From NCBI GenBank assembly GCA_947627385.1, contig CANQVV010000004.1, positions 1 through 37,134 of the forward strand: DNA of 37,134 nt. The letters run 5' to 3'. The notes below the pieces were generated by a model. The model ran no database searches, had not been told where the DNA came from, and saw only the letters and a list, made by a program, of their open reading frames with translations. The stretch is from an uncultured Bacilli bacterium. GTDB lineage: Bacteria > Bacillota_I > Bacilli_A > RF39 > UBA660. A program made the translations under genes and the position numbers. Shown here piece after piece: positions 31,811 through 37,134 of the stretch; the stretch's first letter is position 1, and the number at the start of each line of letters is the position of its first letter.

Positions 31811-32595
31811 AAATCCATCATTTGTAAAACTGCAAATACTAATAATATCATTACCCCAAATCCGGTTGACATTAACATACTCATAGTTTTACCTTCCATT
31901 TTATCTAGACGATTTTTATATTTTGTTTCTCTGGCTTTTTGTTGTAAGTTAGAAATAGTTCTTGAAAACATTAGCATTTGCTCTTGTTTTCGATCTTGAC
32001 TACCTAAACTTAAACGATATAATAAACGCATCATACGCATTGAATCTCGAACCGGATATTTTTTGGCAAAATTCATATAAGGATTAATTGAATCATCACC
32101 AGCATTTATTTCATTTATCATTTCTTGTAAACCATCTTTAAAAATATCTGGGGCATCAATTATAGATTTACCAATAGCAACTGGTACTGTGTAGTGTTGA
32201 ATTAAAATTTCAATGCTTTTTAAATAATGTGGTAGCATACTATCTATTTTAAACATATGTGATTTATAATAAGATTTTATATTTAAATAATCTATTTTAA
32301 ATACTAAAAATCCTAAAATAAAAGCAATTAAAACTCTTAAGGCATCAAGTTCTTGAATGAAAAAGAATAATGAAACAACAATAACCATTAAACCATTACG
32401 AATTCTTTTAATAAATATTGTATCAGAATTAGCACTATCACCATATCTAGCCTGAACATAAAAATCCCAATCTTCTTCTTTTAATTTTCGAAAAACAAAG
32501 AAATTATCATTGATTAAATCCCTAATACTAACTTGACCATTATAAGTCATAACAACAAATATTAAGATGGCTATAATTATTATTTCTACTTGCAT
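31807..32595 (-). CDS. TadC-like pilus inner-membrane protein (T2SSF domain)
   Basis: A 262-aa protein of the GspF/TadC group. Hydrophobic segments lie at the N-terminus, about 70-105 and at the C-terminus (MLMSTGFGVMILLVFAVLQMM); the central cytoplasmic domain (about 115-235) has PHYLKSIEILIQHYTVPVAIGKSI and SRTISNLQQKARETKYKNRL. With TadB it forms the platform on which the CpaF ATPase acts. Start and tadB stop overlap by one base (TAATG). Confidence 0.8.
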   Translation of the reverse strand: MQVEIIIIAILIFVVMTYNGQVSIRDLINDNFFVFRKLKEEDWDFYVQARYGDSANSDTIFIKRIRNGLMVIVVSLFFFIQELDALRVLIAFILGFLVFKIDYLNIKSYYKSHMFKIDSMLPHYLKSIEILIQHYTVPVAIGKSIIDAPDIFKDGLQEMINEINAGDDSINPYMNFAKKYPVRDSMRMMRLLYRLSLGSQDRKQEQMLMFSRTISNLQQKARETKYKNRLDKMEGKTMSMLMSTGFGVMILLVFAVLQMMDL

Positions 32596-33500
32596 TATTC
32601 AGCCCCCACATCTTCATTATAATATTTTTCTCCTGTAATAAGGAAATAAACATTAATCAAAATAATAATATGTAGCATTAATTGAACATACCAAATATTT
32701 AATAATTCAATATAATTTTCTTTACCTAACATAAATTCTACTACTATTACTAAAGTAAACAAAACAGCTGCAAAAGTTAAAAATCTTTTATGGAAATTTT
32801 TTCGATCCATTTGATCACGATAAACACCTTCAACTAAGGCATCGATATCCATTGACATATTTTCCAGTGATTCTCCAGCATCTCTGGCACCTTCTTTGGT
32901 AATTTGTAAAAATAATTGATGCATATTTTTAACCATATAGAAAGGATATTTAGCATTGAAATATTCAATAGATTCATCAATTGTACCATTTTGATAAGAC
33001 AATTCAATCATTTTTTTAATATCTGATAAAACTGGTTCTTCAATAATACCACTATCACGAACTCCTTCTAGACTTTTAACGAAACTTTGCGTAGTATTAA
33101 ATTCCATTATAACATTTGTCGTATATGTTTGAATTTGTTCAAAAATAAATTCACTATAAACTCTTTGACATCTAAGATAAGCCAAATATGGAATAAAGGC
33201 AATTGTAGCAACCGCATAAACAACAGCCCAAATAATACTATAAAAATAGAAATAACCAATTAAAGCAGCAAAGCCACCTAATAAAACTATTTGAGCAACA
33301 TATTGCTTTATTGTATATTCTTGGCCTAATTCTTTAGTCTTTTCTCTTACAACTTTAAAAGAATATGGTGCATATTTATCATATATTCCTTCAACTTTAC
33401 TTAAAACTTCTTTATAAGATTTACCATTTTTATTATTACGATAAATAATAACAAAGATAGCAAGACCTAATAATATAATTAATTCTGGTAATGTTCTCAT
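32595..33500 (-). CDS. TadB-like pilus inner-membrane protein (T2SSF domain)
   Basis: A 301-aa protein with membrane segments at about 3-20, 85-120, 240-262 and 270-292. The cytoplasmic core contains SFVKSLEGVRDSGIIEEPVLSDIKKMIELSYQNG and LFLQITKEGARDAGESLENM, the T2SSF-like helical bundle. Platform protein for the CpaF ATPase. It follows cpaF by 12 nt with a GGAGG site and is coupled to tadC. Confidence 0.8.
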   Translation of the reverse strand: MRTLPELIILLGLAIFVIIYRNNKNGKSYKEVLSKVEGIYDKYAPYSFKVVREKTKELGQEYTIKQYVAQIVLLGGFAALIGYFYFYSIIWAVVYAVATIAFIPYLAYLRCQRVYSEFIFEQIQTYTTNVIMEFNTTQSFVKSLEGVRDSGIIEEPVLSDIKKMIELSYQNGTIDESIEYFNAKYPFYMVKNMHQLFLQITKEGARDAGESLENMSMDIDALVEGVYRDQMDRKNFHKRFLTFAAVLFTLVIVVEFMLGKENYIELLNIWYVQLMLHIIILINVYFLITGEKYYNEDVGAE

Positions 33501-33512
33501 CTATGCACCTCC

Positions 33513-34625
33513 TTATAGGGAATCTATTACTTCTTCATTGACAGTATTTTGATTATTATTCTCATTTTCACTTTCAACAAATAAATTTTCTTTAAGTGTT
33601 ACACCTTGACTGCCTAAATATTCTTTCAAATATTTAGTTGGATTATTGAAATGAATAGCACCATCTAGATTCTTTTTATATATAATATTTGAACCAGCAT
33701 TATTTTCTTCATCAACATAAAATTCACATACTTCTACAATTTCTCTTTGAAATCTACCAAGTTCAGCACTCATATATCCTTTAACATGAATAGCTATTTG
33801 AACATATCTATGAATTGATTTCAAAAATTGATCAATATCTTGATTAGATTCCAGTAATGAATACATCCGCATAGGAACATTTACAGCTCTATCAGAGTGA
33901 ATTGTTGAAATAATATTGTGACCTGATGATATAGAGTTACGAACGGCTGTAACAGCTTCGGCACTACGAACCTCGGATAGTAAAATCCAACGTGGATTTT
34001 GTCTCATACAAGCTACTAAAACATCTGAATATGAGGCAATATTATTTGTTTTTATAGCTACTATGTCACGATGAGGAAATATTTTATCTAAGTGCAATTC
34101 CAAAGTATCTTCGATAGTTATTATTTTTTCATTTTCTTTGGTATGACTAGCTAAATATTTAACTAATTCTGTTTTACCTGAACCAGTTTCACCACTTACT
34201 ATAATATTACAATGTCCTTCAACACAAGTAAGTAGGAAATTAAGTAAATCTTCGGTAACATATTGTTCACTTAATAATTTCTCTTTATTTAAACGAATTT
34301 TTGCTGGTGTCTTACGAATAACACAAGCAATACCATTAGTAGCAATGGAATCATGAATAAAATTCAAACGTAACTCAGCTGACTCAGCATCTAAGAATGG
34401 ATGAGCCATATTAAATGTTTTTCCCATTACATTGGAACATTGAAAGGCTAATTTTTCCAATAAGGCATTATCTATATCAGGTCTTTCGATTCGATAAACA
34501 CCTTTATCAAGAGTCTTTAAATGAATTTCACCACCATTACCATAAGAAACGTCAGTAATGTTATCGTCATCTAAAAATTCTTTTAATGGTCCAAAATCTA
34601 TTTGTGAAAATATAGCATCATTCAC
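33513..34625 (-). CDS. CpaF/TadA-family pilus assembly ATPase
   Basis: A 370-aa secretion ATPase of the GspE/VirB11 superfamily, CpaF/TadA branch. Walker A GETGSGKT (145-152), Asp box ITIEDTLEL (about 169-177), Walker B-like WILLSEVR (about 213-220) and His box HNIISTIHSD (about 236-245) are present and in order. The N-terminal domain has the arginine-containing ADLRLN-like stretch ESAELRLNFIHDS. Drives pilus assembly at the membrane through TadB/TadC. Start is GTG with GGAAGGA upstream. The last 30 residues are an Asn/Glu-rich tail. Confidence 0.93.
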   Translation of the reverse strand: MNDAIFSQIDFGPLKEFLDDDNITDVSYGNGGEIHLKTLDKGVYRIERPDIDNALLEKLAFQCSNVMGKTFNMAHPFLDAESAELRLNFIHDSIATNGIACVIRKTPAKIRLNKEKLLSEQYVTEDLLNFLLTCVEGHCNIIVSGETGSGKTELVKYLASHTKENEKIITIEDTLELHLDKIFPHRDIVAIKTNNIASYSDVLVACMRQNPRWILLSEVRSAEAVTAVRNSISSGHNIISTIHSDRAVNVPMRMYSLLESNQDIDQFLKSIHRYVQIAIHVKGYMSAELGRFQREIVEVCEFYVDEENNAGSNIIYKKNLDGAIHFNNPTKYLKEYLGSQGVTLKENLFVESENENNNQNTVNEEVIDSL

Positions 34626-34659
34626 TTAACGCTCATCCTTCCCTTTTTATTTTTTTTAA

Positions 34660-35430
34660 TTAATCTTCTCCATATATATTAGCTTTGTTTAAAATATAAG
34701 CTCGTAATTCTTCACTAGAAACATTAGTTTCACCTGGATTTTGAGTATAAGATGCTCCTCTTAATACAGGAGTTATTGTAACATTAATCATTTTTGCAAT
34801 ATTCAATAAATTAGCATAATCATCTGGAACAATAAATAATAGTGAAGCAGGATCTCCTGCTGAACTATCCCAGAATACATTTTTACCACTGCCATCTCTT
34901 ACTTCTTGAACTTCAATACTTTCAATTAATTTACCAAAAATAATAGTTCCTGAATCATCTCTGGCAGACATTTGTAAATCAATATAATCATGAGGTGTAA
35001 TCGAATTAGCATAAGTTGTTTCCATTGTTACAGGAAGTGAGAACAAAGTATAACCTGGCTCAACATTTTCCAAAACAGAATTTGGCAATTCTTCATTATC
35101 ACATATTTGTGATCTATGAAAGAAACCATTTTTAGGAATACTTGTTCCCATACAAACATATTTATCGACCAATTCATCAACATTTTGAACTATATCATTA
35201 TCTTTAAGTGTACTTTGAGTTATTTCCATATAATCAATATTATCGGTTTCTATTGGTTTATTTGTATCTATTCCCTCTTTGGCATAAGGAACTTTTATTG
35301 TCGTAATTGCTTGATTTACACGATAATTATAGAAATACCATAAAATTATAATTCCTGCTAAAACAGCTAGTATCGTTACTGTGTTTTTATTTTGTATAAA
35401 CCTTTTTAAAGTTGCAACAATATTACCCAT
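34660..35430 (-). CDS. CpaB/RcpC-like pilus assembly protein
   Basis: A 256-aa protein with one N-terminal membrane helix (about 18-38) and an exported SAF-like domain: IKVPYAKEGIDTNKPIETDNIDYMEI (about 45-70) and TSIPKNGFFHRSQI (about 95-108) match the CpaB beta-clip pattern. A second domain (about 120-240) follows with ITPHDYIDLQMSARD. In Gram-negative Tad systems RcpC/CpaB acts in the periplasm; in this Gram-positive-type cell it would act outside the membrane. Located just before cpaF. Confidence 0.78.
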   Translation of the reverse strand: MGNIVATLKRFIQNKNTVTILAVLAGIIILWYFYNYRVNQAITTIKVPYAKEGIDTNKPIETDNIDYMEITQSTLKDNDIVQNVDELVDKYVCMGTSIPKNGFFHRSQICDNEELPNSVLENVEPGYTLFSLPVTMETTYANSITPHDYIDLQMSARDDSGTIIFGKLIESIEVQEVRDGSGKNVFWDSSAGDPASLLFIVPDDYANLLNIAKMINVTITPVLRGASYTQNPGETNVSSEELRAYILNKANIYGED

Positions 35431-35442
35431 TTTTTATTCCTC

Positions 35443-35850
35443 CTATTCTGCACCTTGCTCTAAAATGGCATCAATTCTATTAACCATATTCATACTCGTT
35501 GAATCATTAGCAATGAAATAAGTATTTGTGTCACTACTTATTTCTACTCCAACTTTTGGTGGTGCTTCATAAATACCAGCAAAAGTTATTGTATAAGATG
35601 TTGATAGTGATGCATTATCAGCAAATCTTCTTAAAAAACTTTCAATAAATTTTTCACGATTAATTTTAAGTTCTCCGTATTCTCTATAATAAGCATAATC
35701 AACAGCATCAAACATTGCTGCTTCACTTATTTGCTTAACGGTATAATTATCTTCGGTGTTATTTGAAGTAATATTTTGAATTAACAAAAGTATTACAACA
35801 ACTAAGACACCTAATAATATTAACCAGTAGCCCCAATACGATTCCTTCAT
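35443..35850 (-). CDS. TadE/F-like small membrane protein with MKES start
   Basis: A 135-aa protein starting MKESYWGYW immediately followed by a membrane helix (about 9-27). The exported part has an acidic N-terminal stem, KFIESFLRRFADNAS, and an ITFAGIYEAPPKVGVEIS region. Its beginning matches the M[KR]E[AS] start of the four pilin-type proteins at 28.6-30.1 kb. It sits between the cysteine-rich protein and cpaB. Confidence 0.65.
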   Translation of the reverse strand: MKESYWGYWLILLGVLVVVILLLIQNITSNNTEDNYTVKQISEAAMFDAVDYAYYREYGELKINREKFIESFLRRFADNASLSTSYTITFAGIYEAPPKVGVEISSDTNTYFIANDSTSMNMVNRIDAILEQGAE

Positions 35851-35869
35851 TTTCTAAACCTTCTTTCTT

Positions 35870-37134
35870 TTACTTCCAAGATGGACCAACGTGATAATCT
35901 ATTAATTTATCATTTGCCGTATTAAATACTAAACCAAAATTATTAGTGTAATAACTCATATCATCACGATGACTAAGAGCCACTGTTGTATCTACTTGCC
36001 AATTACCACTTGCCCAGCTAGTAAAATATTTTAAATTTTGACTGTTTTTACGATCTTTTTCCCCACTTGGCCTTGCAATTGTAAATTGAATATTTGAACT
36101 ATATTTTTCAACTAAATCATCTATAAATGTACTATAACAATAAATATTTTTATACACCGTATCACCAATAGTATGATCATAACATTTTAACGTATCATTA
36201 GCATAGTTTTTACCTTTATTATAATCCTTGATATAATTAATTAATTTTCCATCCATTTTAACTTTCATTGCAAATGGTTCATCATCACCAAGATGATCCC
36301 AATTAATATCAAAAATATCTTCATTATCTTCTTGTATTTCTTGGGTTGTAACATAAGCCTTTAATTCAAGTGATGTATCTATTGGCTCTTCCCAACTCCA
36401 ATTAACTCCTAAATTTCGATCATTCGGATTTAAATCCTCAGGTGTTACAGGTCTAAATTCTGCATTTAATTTTTTATTATATAAGCAATATTTACATATT
36501 ACTGGACATTTGCCATTCGGACAACATCTTGATTTAAACAAGGCACTATCCTCAGTTGTACTACTATCATCTAAATAGTAAGTAATATTACCATCTGTAT
36601 CAGCAACTGGTGTACATTTAAATGTTACTGGACAATTTCCATCTGGACAGCAAATTGTTTTTCTTTCAGTTTCTGTTTTATTTTCATATAAACCATCTGT
36701 TCCAGCATCATAAGATTGATTATAGAATGTATATTTACCATTACCAGTACTTAGAGGTCCTGGATGACCATTACTTGTATCACATGATGTACAATCTTTA
36801 TAATATTGTTCTTTGGTTCGATTACTATATTGTGTTTCACCTATTTTATAATTATATAAACCATTTGTTATTATTGGATTTTTACAAGTATTAGAGTTTG
36901 GATCCTCACATTCTTCTTTATATTTATCTTCATCACAAACTTCACCATTTTTGCAATGCCATTTGTTATCAGATGATTCATTTGGTTTTTTACAGCTATT
37001 ATCATTGTTGTTTTCACACTCTTCTTTGTATTTATTCTCATCACAAACTTCACCATCTTTGCAATGCCATTTGTTATCAGATGATTCATTTGGTTTTTTA
37101 CAGCTATTATCATTGTTGTTTTCACACTCTTCTT
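35870..37134 (-). CDS. Large cysteine-rich repeat protein, partial (5' end outside the window)
   Basis: The frame is open from the stop at 35870 to the window edge, so the track start (TTG at 36541) is only the first possible start codon after an open frame, not the real one. At least 420 residues are visible. At the upstream side are 36-residue tandem repeats with five cysteines (KEEC...SC...HC...VCDE). Further down are two CCPxGxCPV blocks and a glycine/tyrosine-rich linker. The last 190 residues form a cysteine-poor domain ending VGPSWK. A secreted, disulphide-rich protein, displayed or exported by the pilus machinery, is the best inference because it precedes the MKES and cpaB genes in the same direction. 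Neither family nor signal peptide can be seen here. Confidence 0.75.
   Translation of the reverse strand, partial: EECENNNDNSCKKPNESSDNKWHCKDGEVCDENKYKEECENNNDNSCKKPNESSDNKWHCKNGEVCDEDKYKEECEDPNSNTCKNPIITNGLYNYKIGETQYSNRTKEQYYKDCTSCDTSNGHPGPLSTGNGKYTFYNQSYDAGTDGLYENKTETERKTICCPDGNCPVTFKCTPVADTDGNITYYLDDSSTTEDSALFKSRCCPNGKCPVICKYCLYNKKLNAEFRPVTPEDLNPNDRNLGVNWSWEEPIDTSLELKAYVTTQEIQEDNEDIFDINWDHLGDDEPFAMKVKMDGKLINYIKDYNKGKNYANDTLKCYDHTIGDTVYKNIYCYSTFIDDLVEKYSSNIQFTIARPSGEKDRKNSQNLKYFTSWASGNWQVDTTVALSHRDDMSYYTNNFGLVFNTANDKLIDYHVGPSWK
36913..37134 (-). repeat. 108-bp coding tandem repeat (two copies plus the start of a third)
   Basis: Copies 36913-37020 and 37021-37128 are nearly identical in DNA and encode a 36-residue cysteine-rich unit. 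A third copy starts at 37129 and continues past the window. Near identity in DNA points to recent expansion or homogenisation. Confidence 0.9.

Noticed and set aside
36871-37125. 84-aa ORF with internal repeats (MKTTMIIAVKNQ...)
   Set aside because: It is another frame of the 108-bp coding repeat; the cysteine-rich frame continues through the downstream domain and is the real one.
36913-37134. Possible CRISPR array because of direct repeats
   Set aside because: Unit is 108 bp without unique spacers and stays in frame; it is a coding tandem repeat.
20842-37134. Integrative conjugative element
   Set aside because: No integrase, relaxase, coupling protein, or att-like flanking repeats are visible in the window.

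Overview
The window is very AT-rich DNA with mostly tightly packed genes on the minus strand. GerA/GerC/GerB germination-receptor genes, a SpoIIIAH-like gene, an rpsU-yqeY pair, consensus sigma-A promoters and strong Shine-Dalgarno sites point to an endospore-forming low-GC Bacillota. An uncultured gut lineage of Bacilli type is my inference from protein style, not something shown by a marker gene. I see no rRNA, tRNA, CRISPR array or insertion sequence.

Region 1 (1-10.4 kb): an Rpn-type PD-(D/E)XK nuclease gene with a damaged-looking start and a hairpin at its 3' end; deoD; two overlapping genes of unknown function; then rlmCD, a queuosine-salvage glycosidase and a Nudix hydrolase in one minus-strand operon. 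A plus-strand gerA-gerC-gerB operon follows. Region 2 (10.4-16.3 kb): a 535-nt ORF-free gap that holds a consensus promoter and a terminator facing the same way (small RNA candidate), a membrane-anchored surface protein with a divergent XRE regulator, rpsU-yqeY, and a bacteriocin-type operon. That operon is a C39-peptidase ABC exporter, a small membrane accessory protein and two 51-codon double-glycine-leader peptides that the ORF track missed. Region 3 (16.3-20.6 kb): spoIIIAH-like gene, fmt with two downstream membrane-protein genes (one a CDP-alcohol phosphatidyltransferase), and a PcfJ-domain protein.

Region 4 (20.8-37.1 kb) is the most interesting part. It is a 16-kb locus that joins a Tad/Flp-type pilus machine (CpaB-, CpaF/TadA-, TadB-, TadC-, TadZ/CpaE- and TadE-like proteins and two short pilin-like proteins) to type IV secretion parts (three VirB2-like small membrane proteins, a VirB6-like channel protein, a PrgI-like protein and a VirB4-like ATPase carried as two translationally coupled genes). 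No relaxase, coupling protein or prepilin peptidase is in view. Two promoters (about 30.2 and 27.5 kb) and internal terminators divide it into a pilus half and a T4SS half. A GT-C-like membrane protein gene sits inside it on the opposite strand. At the right edge a large cysteine-rich secreted protein with 108-bp tandem repeats runs off the window and looks like the exported or tip component.

Likely teamwork (inference): CpaF with TadB/TadC assembles the MKEATG-type pilins, TadZ positions the machine, and the VirB4/VirB6/PrgI/VirB2-like module forms either a second envelope-spanning channel or an extension of the same one. The cysteine-rich protein would be displayed or exported.
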